A stretch of 64,000 nt of DNA from Gari tellinella (Eukaryota > Mollusca > Bivalvia > Cardiida > Psammobiidae): the NCBI GenBank assembly GCA_922989275.2, contig OV277864.1, positions 42,965,550-43,029,549 on the forward strand, read 5' to 3'. Shown piece after piece: positions 11,928-22,659 of the stretch. The notes below the pieces were generated by a model, which was not told where the DNA came from, ran no database searches, and saw nothing but the letters and a program-made list of their open reading frames with translations. A program made the translations under genes and the position numbers. How positions within the stretch are numbered: the stretch's first letter is position 1; the number at the start of each line of letters is the position of its first letter.

Positions 11928-12467
11928 AAAAAGCAATGTTACAAAATGAAAAATATTAGTGTTATTAGAAATGTTGAACGTTAAAATTGTATCGGAAATC
12001 ATGCATAAAACAAATGTATATACTTTTATAGCTTTACATAGTATTAGGACAGAACAATGAACACACAATCCCTGGAAATGTAGTTTAATAATCCTTCAGA
12101 AATACATGTGCTCTTATAACAATGAAAAAAGAGTGAAAATGGCCGCCATTTTGAATTTTTGGTGGCCATCTTGAATAATTAGTAATATTCCGCGATCCAC
12201 AATTAATGATTTATGTTTTACATCTCATAAGTGTTAGTTTTGCGTGCCTTTTTGTATGTACATTAGACTGGCAATAACGACATAACTTATGCAAACTTGA
12301 AATGGCAGCCATTTTGAAAATGGCCGCCATCTTGAATCTGCCAGGGAAATTGAAGTGGCTAACGGGGTTTTTAGGATTAGTTATGTCTAAACACTTATTG
12401 TAGAAAGTCCCTTGCTTGCATCATTATTTGAAGTATTTTGGCAAAATATCGACCTTATGCCCCGGGC

Positions 12468-12816
12468 TACAACGACACCCAATGGGAGACACAGACTGTG
12501 TGTTGTTCGGAGGAAGTCGTTATAGGGAGGAAAATTAAGACTTGACTTACATTTGCAAACAGCTTGGATCCAGATCATGCGGCGCCTAACGTGGCGTCTG
12601 ATATGGATTCAAGCTGTTTGCCAACTGTCATTATACGTATTCTATCAAAATCTTTACTTATATGTAACTTTAAGAAAAAAATCACCACAATTTAAGCAGA
12701 CGATATTGCAGCAGTAAAAGCGTTAGACATAATTGTCCTGTTTAGGGAATAACGGCAATGATCGTTGTAAGGAGGGAGTCGTTGCTGGGTGTGCCGTTGT
12801 AGGGAGGGAGCACTGT
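12468..12816. mobile_element. F3 MITE with core A
   Basis: CTACAACGACACCCAATGGG..GTTGTAGGGAGGGAGCACTG; central CAAACAGCTTGGATCCAGATC hairpin. Directly abuts the fold-back right tip. Confidence 0.75.
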
Positions 12817-12891
12817 AGTATGTTTCAAATGAAAATGTAAAAAAAAACCCGAAATTAACAAACGAAACAAATATACTCGTAATGGTTGTCT

Positions 12892-13107
12892 ATACGTAAA
12901 ACCTCTTTAATACGACCCCCCCCCCCCCCAATAATGTAGTTATTTAGTATTTAAGTTATGTTGTTGCTTAAGAAAAAGCAAGGTGAAACTTAATGAAAAA
13001 GTTTCCATTAAGAACTTTCTGTTTTACTTTCATCTTGCTTTAAGCTTCCATCTGTCTTTCATACAGTACAGTACATATAGTATTTTTACTGGTCGTAGTA
13101 GATGGGG
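12892..13107. mobile_element. F5 MITE with core B
   Basis: GTAAAACCTCTTTAATACGA and right GGTCGTAGTAGAT; core TGCTTAAG..AAAGCAAGGTG / CATCTTGCTTTAAGC. A 13-C run (12906-12918) interrupts the left arm. Confidence 0.65.
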
Positions 13108-13648
13108 TTAAATTTAATGTGGTTTTAAATAAAACATCTGATTCGTTTGTTTTTAACCTACTATATGAACATGAAATGCATCACACTCCAAACGGTTTCA
13201 CTTTAGAATATATAAAGCCTTTAAGGGAATGGTTTAATTTTTTCTACATTTTCGACTGGAAACTAAGATATTTCTCACACGTTAGACATACATGTATATC
13301 ATTTTATTTTGTTTTAACCTTTGTTTTTCGTAACCTACACATTTCATTACAATGTACTTAAAAACTTATGCATGCAAACGTTTTGAAAATAAGCACGTTG
13401 CAGAGATGGATGTGCATGTAAGGACTGATAACTCTGCGAATGCGATTGAACCCGGTCAGTTTTAGGTTAAAACGGCATAATTAGGATGATTTCAACAGTA
13501 AGTTTTCACGGATCTGAAATTGCGGAAGCCGGTGGTAAAACATATAGTCAAACCGTGTTGTGCTAAACAGTCATTTTGAAAGAAACGTGCAATGTAAGAT
13601 ATAATACATAAACCAATGACTGAAATAGAGTTGAACTGTTAGACTCAC

Positions 13649-13798
13649 GTTCAAACCGTCTATCTCGCTGTGCCCTTCTATGCCAAGTAATATTAGGTTG
13701 TGGCTCACCGGAAACGACACATTGCAGTTGCACAGTGCTTCCCTCTATAAAATGTTCTTGCTCTCGCGAGGATTGGTCCTGTAAGATTTCTGGTTTCC
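13649..13798 (-). CDS. Ig gene exon 4: first half of Ig domain 2
   Basis: Acceptor CGCTTAAAG|GG, donor C|GTGAGT. Encodes KPEILQDQSS through STVQLQCVVSGEPQPNITW to RRFE (residues 120-168), with Cys145, the domain Trp and an NIT sequon. The nearby alternative AG (CCAG|AA) would create a TAA across the junction, which favours the acceptor chosen. An F1 transposon fragment lies about 55 nt upstream of the acceptor. Confidence 0.8.
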
Positions 13799-13851
13799 CT
13801 TTAAGCGAAAGCAGTTGTTCGACAGCTGTTATCTTTCTGTTATACGTTATG

Positions 13852-13910
13852 CAGTGGTGAATACGTTATTCTTTGCCATTTAAACGAAACTAAACACAAC
13901 TCATGAAAAT
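13852..13910. mobile_element. F1 MITE left-end fragment
   Basis: GCAGTGGTGAATACGTTATTC then CATTTAAACGAAAC; about 55 nt from the exon 4 acceptor. Confidence 0.5.
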
Positions 13911-13954
13911 ACAGAACTCCTTGAAGCGGCCGTGTAGCAACCTTATATGTAATA

Positions 13955-14370
13955 AATACAGGAATTGTAATAATTATTACAAACCCTGTTGATATTACAT
14001 TTAAGGTTAACATAGTGAACAGGAAAGGTAATAGAAATTAAAATGTTATAACTTTTGACAAATCGTTTGGATTAAGATCACTTGTATATGGCCACACCCT
14101 ACGATTCTATAGTTCACTAAAACGTCGCAAATTTGATTTACATTATTCAAATATCGACCAAGGGCGCTTTATTACAATACCTGTTGTCTTAATTATAACA
14201 AACCCTGTTGAAATTTCTATTTCATATGGCATAGTCAACAGGAAATGTTATAAAATTTAGAGTGATTTTGACAAAGTAATTGGATCAATATCGGACTTGT
14301 ATTAACATGACCTACAACGCTGTTATTAACGAAAAACATCTTACAGTGCTTCAGATTACTCAAGTATGTG
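13955..14370. repeat. Diverged tandem repeat, about 230-bp unit
   Basis: ACAAACCCTGTTGAWATT, then CAACAGGAAA..GTTATAA, ..TTTTGACAAA and GGATYAA blocks occur twice in order. No coding signal. Confidence 0.5.
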
Positions 14371-14740
14371 GCAAAAACCATTTTGTACAAGACCTTTTGT
14401 CCAAAGCTTAATCAAAAACAGTGAGAATTATACTTTTAATATCCAAGGTTAATAACAGCGTTGAAGTCTTGTCTGTCTCGGTTCTGGGGCTTAAATATCA
14501 TAGGGAATAACTCCGTTTATTAGACCGAGATAACCCCCTATGCCAAGAACTAAAAGGTAGGCAGGTCGGTGGTTTTGTCCATATTTCATGACATCATAGC
14601 GGTGCCCTATGGTGATTTACTGCGGATGATGCGGTAAAAGAGTCCTACTACATATATAAGGCAATTATGTGATGACGTTAGCTCGTATAGTAGTGAACAC
14701 ACACAGAGAATGATTCTTATATTACAAATAGTTAACTTAC

Positions 14741-14930
14741 ATTCAACGTGAATTGTGATTCTAGCAAATACACGATCGTCAACGTTAACACAAGTATAGA
14801 GACCAGCGTCATTTCTGTTGATATCTTTCATCTTTAGGTTAATCTCATTTGGGAGCTGCTGAACATCGAGTCTGTCTTTCATCGCATCTTTCCCAAATGA
14901 CAAAATGTCATCACCTTGGCGCCACTGTAT
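14741..14930 (-). CDS. Ig gene exon 3: second half of Ig domain 1
   Basis: TTGTTTTAG acceptor, T|GTAAGT donor. Encodes residues 56-118: IQWRQGDDILSFGK (C-strand Trp), then INRNDAGLYTC with Cys102, then RITIHVE. The intron falls between the two cysteines of the domain. The WRQGDDIL..GKD segment resembles domain 1 of lachesin-like proteins. Ends in phase 1; the split codon completes as Trp with exon 4. Confidence 0.85.
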
Positions 14931-16257
14931 CTAAAACAAGAATATTAATGTTTTGAAGGCATATTATAATCTTCTGCGAAAAAAGCAAATTGCAATCGCA
15001 CTACACTTTGGTTAAAGTTTTGGTTAACTTTTATAATGGCTCATCTGTTGCCGATGAGTACATGAATTGGCGCACGTGTACTATACTTCTTCTTTTTCAG
15101 AGTTGTAATATGTCCATTCCAGGTCATTTTTGTTTTTACATCTTTAGCTGTAAAACATATACCTCAATTCTAACCGAACCGAGCAAAGCACTCAAAATGC
15201 GATTTTTGAATGAACATAATAATAATATCTAGTAAAAGTTTTCTGTGTTGCTTTTATTCTGCATTAAGCAGTCATCTATTTTTAAGATTACCATTCTGGT
15301 TTATAGCATATCGCTAAAAGAGATATGTATGTTATTTGTTTACCAAGGAGCTTGATTTGCTTTCTGCATCACCGCCTTCAAGCAAGCATTAAACATGTTT
15401 AACACCCGTTTCTGCCATCTATGGGCTAATTGGACGCCCCAGAGAGAGGGGAGCAGATACTGAAAACCCGGGCGCGATGCGTAAATTAATAAAAATCTCT
15501 TTTCGCCAAATAACATATAGTTAAACATACAAAATAATTCAAGTTTTTTCAGACAGCCTTGTAATACATATGATTTGAAGACAACTGCGCTTTATTTCAC
15601 ATATAATGTATTACATGTATACAATTAATCAAGTTTCTTTTTCATAGTTGAATTCTAATTCATGTGTACGATATGGCCATTTCAAAACAAGCCAAAAACA
15701 AAAGATGAATAAAAAAAATCCTTTTTTTTTTCAGTTTAAATTCTGGTTTCCACTATTTAAATGTTTGTTTACACTGCATTCTATTAAATCCTTGTAAATA
15801 TTAGTGTAGTGGTATATTTGTTATATGCGTACGGAATGACCAAGATAGTGGGTATGTGTTTGATCATAAGTATATTTTGAGTACGAACTGACCAAGATGT
15901 TGGTGCGATATGGTTTGGGTACGTTTTGGTTTGGGTACTTTTTGACCAGATCCCGGCCGTCTCTATTCATATGTCTGTAAGCCTATCCGTATGCTCAGAA
16001 TAATCATCTAGACAAAAGTACGTAATGTATGAACATTAGTTATGTCAGTTCAAAAAGTAGGTTCACGACAAATCATAGTAAAAGCTTTTAAACACACGCG
16101 AGGCCATATTGAAACCCAAGCTTGGTGAATCTTATTCTGAATGATCACCTGGTCAATTTCTACGTCATTTGACTCAAATTTTTGTCATGACTAGTCAGAT
16201 TTGATGCATTGTACTCAGATGATCGAAATAAGGGCCAATGCGCTCTTGTTTTGTGGT
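14931..16257. other. Intron 2 of the Ig gene; little else
   Basis: No gene seen. Around 15428-15480, ATTGGACGCCCC..GCAGATACTGAAAACC..GGCGCGATGC matches 40098-40150, so it is a fragment of an unidentified dispersed repeat. Confidence 0.5.
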
Positions 16258-16440
16258 GTGTGTTCTCTCTCTTCTCTCTCCATGTGTATGTATCTGTTTG
16301 TCCCTGTCTGTCTGTTTTCTGTCTGTCAGTCTCTTCCTCTGTCTGTCTGCTTGTTCGGCTGTCTGTCTGTCTGTCTGTCTATATGTCTGCCGTTCTCGCA
16401 ATCTCTGTCTGCCTGACTGTCTCGCTCTCTTGTGAGATTG
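16258..16440. repeat. (CTGT)n/CT-rich low-complexity tract
   Basis: About 180 nt of CTGT, CTCT and TCTG units on the plus strand, starting about 30 nt downstream of the exon 2 donor. Confidence 0.85.
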
Positions 16441-16472
16441 TCACCATACAAACACAACCAACGTTTACATAC

Positions 16473-16582
16473 CATCGATGATTGAGTACCGGGTGGTAAC
16501 TGGCATGGTAGAGTTACCGTCCTTCCCGCTCGAACAGTCCATGTTCGTTCTAGTATATCAAAACTGTGTACTGTTCTTAAAG
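16473..16582 (-). CDS. Ig gene exon 2: first half of Ig domain 1
   Basis: TTTTACAG acceptor, GTATGT donor. Encodes residues 19-55, ending TVTLPCQLPPGTQSSM. RAGRTVTLPC is the B strand with the first Ig cysteine (Cys45). Starts in phase 1 and ends in phase 0. A CTGT-rich tract (purine-rich in the transcript) begins about 30 nt past the donor. Confidence 0.75.
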
Positions 16583-16739
16583 CTGTAAAAATAACACGAA
16601 ATAGGAATCACAGTGGAATATAGTAACACTAATTGTGAATAAAATGCTTTTTTGTTCAGTAAAAATAGAGAAAATTCTTATGAGCGACAATTTTAAGGAA
16701 TAAGCTTTTACATACACCATATAAATGTAGTCTGTTTCT

Positions 16740-16901
16740 AGTTTTGATGATATGTGTAGGTAACCACTTAAAGCAGTTTGAAAGTAAAGCATTCTGCTTT
16801 ACCTTAAATCCTGTATTAAGCTACCATCTGCCAAGATATTGACTACCTGGGAATATTTCTTATGGTACACTTTTAATATTTTTCTTCGGTGGAATAATTA
16901 A
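16740..16901. mobile_element. F4 MITE fragment
   Basis: CACTTAAAGCAGTTTGAAAG, AAGCATTCTGCTTTACC, then a TTCTTCGGTGGAATAA end. Confidence 0.55.
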
Positions 16902-17154
16902 TTAACCCTTTACCTGATAGTCTATTTCTAGTATTGAAGATAAGTGACTTCTTAAAGCAGGTTGAAAGTAAAGCAGAATGCGCCTTAGGGCGCATTCTGC
17001 TTTACTTTCAGCCTTCTTTAAGCTATCACTTGCTAGAATATAACAAAATATTTCCTTTAACATATATTCATGACTGGTTAAATTGGAACTATTTTCTTCA
17101 GCGGAGGAATAAATCATATTCGCTAAAAGGCGCTTCTATTGGGGAAAGGGTTAA
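16902..17154. mobile_element. F4 MITE, complete, TTAA duplication
   Basis: TTAA at 16902 and 17151. Core B hairpin with GAATGCGCCTTAGGGCGCATTC and CAGCGGAGGAATAAA side motif. The terminus CCCTTTACC with TTAA suggests piggyBac-type mobilisation. Confidence 0.85.
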
Positions 17155-17548
17155 CTGAGTAAAAAATGTATCTATGGAGTAATGGGTTGAGCAGGATAAC
17201 AAGTAGTATTTTAATGAATTAACAACTTTGGTATTTAAGTATTAAAAACAAATATATAGTGGTCTTTTTGTGTAAAGGGTATACGAAGTGACAATATAGT
17301 AGTCAAAATGAGCATTGTTCGGTCGGTTTTGTTTCGAGATTTAAACCAAAAATGTCAAAACCAAATGTCTTAAACAAGGAAAGGTGAATGCTTTTGATGT
17401 ATTTGTGAATTTTGTCAAAGTTTATAAAATCATGAAGCGTTGGATTTTAATGTTAACTTAAATTAAATACGTTACATAGGTATTCTGTATGGGGCCAAAG
17501 TTGCATGTAAACATACGACTTGTATAACTTCATATCTAGACAACCCGC

Positions 17549-17730
17549 CTGCTGCTTAATTCATTACCCCCGAAATATTTTTCTAGTTTTGAAGAATGGC
17601 GACCTCTTAAAGCAGGTTGAAAGTAAAGCAGAATGCGTCCGTTTCTTATTTATTCAAAATATTTCACATGGTGTATATTCAGATTCATGACTGTAAAAAG
17701 TGGAACTACTTTATTTAGGAAAAAAATACA
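17549..17730. mobile_element. F4 MITE, half copy
   Basis: TTAATTCATTACCCC, CTTAAAGCAGGTTGAAAGTA, GCAGAATGCG; the second hairpin arm is missing. Confidence 0.6.
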
Positions 17731-17759
17731 TTGTGCCCAGGATCCCATATATTGGACAA

Positions 17760-17830
17760 AGGCAAACAGTGTAGATTCTGATCAGACGCCGCATTATGCG
17801 GCGCCTGATCAGAATCTACACTGTTTGCTG
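17760..17830. repeat. Isolated core A hairpin
   Basis: GCAAACAGTGTAGATTCTGA / TCAGAATCTACACTGTTTGC around CAGACGCCGCATTATGCGGCG: near-perfect 70-nt palindrome in a truncated F4 context. Confidence 0.75.
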
Positions 17831-18140
17831 AAAGGAATTTTAATATAAAACGAAATGAAAATGAAAATTTTGACCAGGCATCCCTTTGATAAAAATGGAC
17901 TAATCCAATGCATAAACATGGAAGAATCCACTGGGTATAAATGGTTAAAGACGTAACCATTTACACGAAAATACCATATGTTTGATACTCTTTTGTCGGA
18001 TTCTTAAGGCAAACCAACAAAACCATTATAACAATTTTCTTTAAAAATATATTCAGATGGCAATAATTTAAGTAGACTATATGTATTTACATTGCCGATA
18101 AAGAATCGGTAAATTTTATAAATAAATAAAAAACCCGTAC

Positions 18141-18195
18141 CTGTCAATACTAATAAAGTCAATTCGAATGTTTCTGCCACTCCCATCCTTAACAT
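18141..18195 (-). CDS. Ig gene exon 1: signal peptide
   Basis: ATG at 18195 opens MLRMGVAETFELTLLVLT, then one G before a GTACGG donor at 18140. Joined in phase 1 to exon 2 it gives a hydrophobic run LTLLVLTALRTV followed by HS, a plausible signal-peptidase site. The exon was picked because it is the nearest upstream ATG exon with the right phase and a hydrophobic core. A second in-frame ATG lies at codon 4. The donor is not optimal, so another first exon is possible. Confidence 0.5.
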
Positions 18196-18233
18196 CGAGA
18201 GTGTGTAATGTTTTGTTATAGTACAAGGCACTC

Positions 18234-18244
18234 GTATATATAAA
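18234..18244 (-). promoter_or_regulatory. Possible TATA box of the Ig gene
   Basis: TTTATATATAC on the minus strand lies about 40 nt upstream of the exon 1 ATG. If used, the 5' UTR would be only about 10-15 nt. AT-rich DNA makes chance matches common. Confidence 0.2.
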
Positions 18245-18940
18245 CAAACAGTACAATGTCGTTATCTCGACCACACCAACATAATAGATTAATGGCGTTT
18301 GAAAAAAATGGTAGCTTGAAGCTGGATAATAATAAATCAGAAAGCTCTTGTAGGAACTTTATGTTCGTACTGATCAGCTAAATGTACCCTTTAAATTACC
18401 TTTGCGTTTTCGTAAATGGTAACTTAACCTTTGTTTGTTTGACTGTACTCAGTACTCACTCAAACCGGATTGAAGATAAACTACATGTAGTTATTGTCTT
18501 TAGTTGTTATCTATAAGTTGATGGGATATATCCGCTAAGGATGTTGTCTATAGCCGTAAAACATCGCCTCATCGACACTCAAAATAAGACTTATTGTTTG
18601 TACACATATACATGTATTGATAATATACAGCTGAGTGCCGAACAATGTAATAAAGAAAACTCAATTAGGAGAACTCTGCATTACTTTGTATTGCATAAAG
18701 GCTTTAATTAAAGCAGCAGTCAGTCCTAAACACTTACATACAACTGCTTTCTATTACATTGTTTGTAGCTGAAAAAGAGTTGTACAGTGTTCTCTCCCTG
18801 CCAAGGTTCCCTAAATAGGACAATTATGTTTAACGTACTCTTCATATGTACGCTTTTGGTAGAGGACGCATATATGCGCCACAAGGGCTAAATGAGTTAA
18901 GTTAATATCAGATATAATCTATTTATCATTTATTTAAGAA
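18245..18940. other. No gene seen
   Basis: AT-rich DNA upstream of the Ig gene. An imperfect tandem GTA-rich stretch is the only pattern. Confidence 0.5.
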
Positions 18941-19099
18941 AAATTGCCAAAGTTCCAACTAGTTTGGCCACTGATGAGACAACGAGTTACGCCGAGTCCA
19001 ATCAATATACGAATTGCATGCGAATTTCAACAAATTCGAGCACAACATGCAAATGGTTTAAACAATTTCACATTATCATTTAGCCACGATTTAACTAAT

Positions 19100-19255
19100 A
19101 ATCCAATATATTCATATACTATAAACGCCTTTTTACCGCCTTTCATATACTCATCTTTAGAAGAAAATAGTTCCAACCTCAGTTTGAGAAATAAAAGCAG
19201 ACGAGAAGCAGACGAGAATTATCTATTATTGATGCCGTCATTGCAGTGAAGGGGC
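19100..19255. mobile_element. Chimeric MITE: F4 left joined to F2 right
   Basis: Left part has the F4 signature (AAACGCCTTTTTACC, TAGAAGAAAATAGTTCCAAC). From about 19180 it becomes F2 (TGAGAAATAAAAGCAGACGA, ATTGCAGTGAAGGGG). No hairpin core. Confidence 0.65.
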
Positions 19256-19394
19256 TAATGCTATAACAAAAGACCTACTGCTTTGCCATCAGTGATATTG
19301 TCAGGAATCTTCATAGATCTACCAACACTCAGTATTTTAGATTATTAATCACTTCGCACTGCATTGCCCCGGAGGACAATAGCTATTTATAAGT

Positions 19395-19525
19395 TTGGTA
19401 TATGACCAGACGCCGCATAACGCATTTCACACTATCTGAATAGATCTTTAGTTCACCTAGAATTTAAATTTGAGAAACAAAGGCAGACAATTGTTTAAAG
19501 TAGATGATGTCATGGCAGCATCCGA
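19395..19525. mobile_element. F2 MITE fragment
   Basis: CAGACGCCGCATAACGC half core, TTGAGAAACAAAGGCAGACA, GATGTCATGGCAG. Confidence 0.5.
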
Positions 19526-19629
19526 AATAAAATTACTTGGAATGAAGCGAACAATGTAATTGTTCAATACTTACAGTCACACTTTCCTTTTGCGCATTCA
19601 AACGCGCACCCATTTAGACATTATAATAC

Positions 19630-19942
19630 GTGTTCCCTCCCTACAACGACCCTCTCCATAACGATTCCCTCCTTACAACGACCCTTGCCGCAGTTACATA
19701 AACAGGACAATTATGTCACACGCTTTTACTTCTGCGACATCGTCTGCTGTTTTATCCAAAATCACACATTGGACATTTTGACAGAAAAAGTATAATGACA
19801 CTTGACAACCAGCTGGAATCTAGATCTGGATTCAAGCTGTTTGCAATCATGTAAGCCAATTTCCGTTCATATAACGACTCCCTCCGAACAACGCACACAC
19901 TTTTCGTCTCCCATTGGGTGTCGTTGTAGAGAGGGAACGCTG
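19630..19942. mobile_element. F3 MITE
   Basis: GTTCCCTCCCTACAACGACC..GTTGTAGAGAGGGAACGCTG; core A partly deleted (CTGGAATCTAGATCTGG). Confidence 0.75.
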
Positions 19943-20105
19943 TAACACATGTGTTTGTTAAATGAAAAACAAGATTAAATTAAAAAAAATCCCCTTTAGT
20001 TCTCTGCATTATCTAAACATGCATTACTCAGTCACCTGTCGTTAGAGATATACACGCTTCATTGATCGATATCTAGACACTAGTTTGACTGTAAAAACAT
20101 ACAGT

Positions 20106-20286
20106 TTAACACACGATCACTGCCTTACACCGAGTAAAACAGTTATTTGCAAACAGTCTGGACCCTGTTGAGGCACCAAGTAGCTATATTTCTTAGGCCA
20201 ATACACCTAAAACTTAAATTTGAAAAGTAAAAAAACCAGACGACGATTGTTTAAAATGGATGACGCCATTGCAGTGAAGGGGTTAA
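20106..20286. mobile_element. F2 MITE, core deleted
   Basis: TTAACACACGATCACTGCC start, half core, AGACGACGATTGTTTAAAAT, GACGCCATTGCAGTGAAGGG, TTAA end. Confidence 0.65.
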
Positions 20287-21165
20287 CGTTAGAAAACATA
20301 GGCGAAACCAAGATGGAGATGGTCGCTGTAAAAATGGCGTACTGTTATAAACTATTATTACACGAATACTTTCCTGATGATAATTACACACCCTTGGACA
20401 TCATGTACGCCCTTGTCAACTGTTACAGTATTCCAAGAAGGACAACCCCTGCACCTATATACCATCTACTAGTATATGTATTTGTAAAGAGTTACATACA
20501 CTGTTAGGTAGAGTATGCATGATTAACATAGCAAGCTATGGGGATGGTGTTTTCAACAACTTATATTTATCTATTACACTTTTTGTCATTTTACTAAGAC
20601 TTGATTAAGCTCAACAATTCCAAATGTTTAATAATCATTAATGATTTCTCTTTAAAATAAGAGCCTGTTATGATGACATGTGATTTTCACATTCCCATGC
20701 CAATATTATTAAGAACGCTAGTCATGGATTTCCACTACTGTTCTAAAGTTGCTCAGCGGCACAAACAAATCAGAAGTAAATGAAATTTCACCTCTCCGTC
20801 TGATCAGAAATTAATTCAGCTTTTGGTAGATATTTACTTTTCGTGACTTTAAGTTAATAGACATGTTCCTGTTGATCTTAATATTTTATTTTTATTTTTT
20901 ATTTTTATTTAAACAGTTGAAACACATCAAAAACGTATGGCAGTTTCCAGGATGGGAAATTGTTTATGGCCCAACAACTGTACATAAGTTGCAGGCCCTC
21001 TTTCATGGAACTTCATGTTTTAAAACCCCACACTCAATCATTGTTTAGATCATACTAATCAAATATGATTGAGTCTTCGCAGCATCCATTATCGTTTAGC
21101 CCACATACATATGAGTCGTTTCATGACAAATAAATACGAAAGAAAACCTGCATTATTGCATTGCA
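20287..21165. other. No gene seen
   Basis: AT-rich, with a TTTATTTTT run near 20885. No exon with supportable homology. Confidence 0.5.
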
Positions 21166-21578
21166 AACAGTGGAAATCAAGGCCAGCCGCCGCGTCTTTG
21201 ACCAGGTGGCTGGTTTTGATCTACGCTGTTTGACACAAACACTCATCTAATACATTGTATTTGGCAGCATCCTATACTGTATTTGGCAGTGTAGACCAAA
21301 CTCAGATACAGATCCTTGGATGACAACATTGATTGGTCTTTTTTGCAATGTAATAAGGCAGGTATTTGTCATGTCACGGCCCATACATGTACATAGCAGA
21401 AACTGCTACATCAACAAAATTAATAAATTTCACGGTATAACCATTTCCATCATAGCTTGTTCTCATTTTTTAAAAGAGGATGCATAAAGCGTTCTGAACG
21501 AGATCAAGGATACCCACTTTCACGTGCAATGTCGCTGGAAAAAACAATGCATCTTTAAAAGGACATTAAAGGAGGATT

Positions 21579-21800
21579 TTAACCCCTTCGTTACCACAAC
21601 GTCATCAATTTTAAACAGTTATCGTCTGCTTTCATTTCGCAAATTCAAATTATAAGTATTTTGGCTTAGAAATGTCAAAATGTATCAAATAGTTTGGATC
21701 CTAATTAGACGCCGAGTTATGCGGTGTCTGATTTGGATACTTATTGTTTGCAAATAACCATTGTTTATCTACTCGAGGTGAGCAGTTACCATCGGCTTGG
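21579..21800. mobile_element. F2 MITE
   Basis: TTAACCCCTTCGTTACC, AACGTCATCAATTTTAAAC, core A hairpin (GACGCCGAGTTATGCGG). Right end degenerate. Confidence 0.65.
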
Positions 21801-22022
21801 GGCTAACTAGGCATTATCATCAAATGTATTGCTACACCTTATATGGGTATCATACTAGATTTATATCCCTACGAAGGCAACTTTGTCTTCGTAGGAAAAC
21901 ATTTCCCACTATATACACTGACTTCGTAGGAATACAAATCTATTATACGTTCGTAATACCTATTAAAAATTGTAGCAAAACATGTTGATGATTATACGTA
22001 GTTGGCCCCCAGTGGTTAAGGA

Positions 22023-22165
22023 CTTAACCAGTCCAGAAATTCAACTTACCGAATTGTGCATAACCTGATCAGAGGACTTCTCTACATGTAGAAACCTTCT
22101 GGTCTGGGTCTACACTTTTAACATAGGACAAGTGTACTGACACATTGTAAAGGTACATTTTCGGA
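22023..22165. mobile_element. F8 MITE, degenerate
   Basis: CTTAACCAGTCCAG; ACCTGATCAGAGGAC; GGTCTACACTTTTAACATAG; ACAAGTGTACTGAC. Confidence 0.5.
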
Positions 22166-22530
22166 ACACCATGAACCACTGGTGTAAGCGATCACTCGTA
22201 GGCGTGGCTATCTGATCAGTAAAGACTATTCATAATGAAGAATTTGAAATATTACAGACAGCTCGTTAATAATATTTCTATATCATTTGATATAGGATAA
22301 TATCGTATTTTTGACGTTGTCTTCGGTTATTAGCCTAAAAACCTACTTATACCCCTCCGATCAGTGTGCACGCTGTTACTAGGGGGTCCCGGGGGCATGC
22401 TCCCCCTGATTTTTTTTTTAATTTCTAGATGGCCTTTTGTGCGTCCTAGGGGCATTTTGCACATTCAAAACAGGTAAAATACTAACATTTTATGTAAAAA
22501 ATCTGCAACTAATATTGGCACAATCATTGG

Positions 22531-22556
22531 GGTGGTGGTGGTGGTGGTGGTGGTGG
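22531..22556. repeat. (GGT)n microsatellite
   Basis: About eight GGT units, directly abutting the F5 fragment that follows. Confidence 0.85.
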
Positions 22557-22659
22557 AGCTTTCTGTTTCACTGTCACCTTGCTTTAAGCTGTCACCTGTC
22601 TTTTATACCATAAATTAGCCTTCGATTTTAGTGGTCGTAATAGAGAGGTTTCACTGTAC
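22556..22659. mobile_element. F5 MITE, right half
   Basis: GAGCTTTCTGTTTCACTGTC arm of core B, then GGTCGTAATAGAGAGGTTTC..ACTGTA. Confidence 0.6.

Larger units (their letters stand above)
7808..12468. mobile_element. 4.66-kb nested fold-back element
   Basis: Outer arms about 7808-8905 and 11375-12468 are reverse complements with moderate divergence: AGCCCGGGGCATAA / TTATGCCCCGGGCT at the tips; AATTTCCCTGGCAGATTCAA pairs in both. Inner arms about 8938-9230 and 10165-10500 are also reverse complements (ATCAACTTTGTTAAAATC, AGCTTTACATA). About 0.85 kb (10500-11375) is unpaired on the right. It fills most of the intron between Ig exons 4 and 5. No transposase seen. Confidence 0.75.
3494..18195 (-). 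other. Seven-exon gene: secreted three-Ig-domain protein (lachesin/IgLON-like)
   Basis: Exons 18195-18141, 16582-16473, 14930-14741, 13798-13649, 7430-7305, 4670-4519 and 3655-3494 join into one 945-nt open frame (314 residues plus TGA). All six junctions have GT donors, AG acceptors and compatible phases (1,0,1,1,1,0). Residues 1 to about 25 form a signal peptide. Ig1 has Cys45/Cys102, Ig2 Cys145/Cys192 and Ig3 Cys234/Cys294, each with a Trp after the first Cys and a D-x-G/S-x-Y-x-C type motif. N-glycosylation sequons occur at NIT, NNIT, CNAS, MNVT and FGNYT. Three Ig domains after a signal peptide is the layout of lachesin, IgLON and DIP neuronal adhesion proteins; that placement is by architecture only. 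No transmembrane helix is encoded before the TGA, so the product is predicted secreted unless the last exon splices onward (see the terminal exon). Confidence 0.75.

Noticed and set aside
16195..16481. Several overlapping open frames rich in Cys/Ser/Val (plus) and Arg/Gln/Asp (minus)
   Set aside because: Pure products of the (CTGT)n tract reading open in many frames.
22375..22400. GGGGGCATGCTCCCCC palindrome as a regulatory site
   Set aside because: Isolated short palindrome without supporting context.
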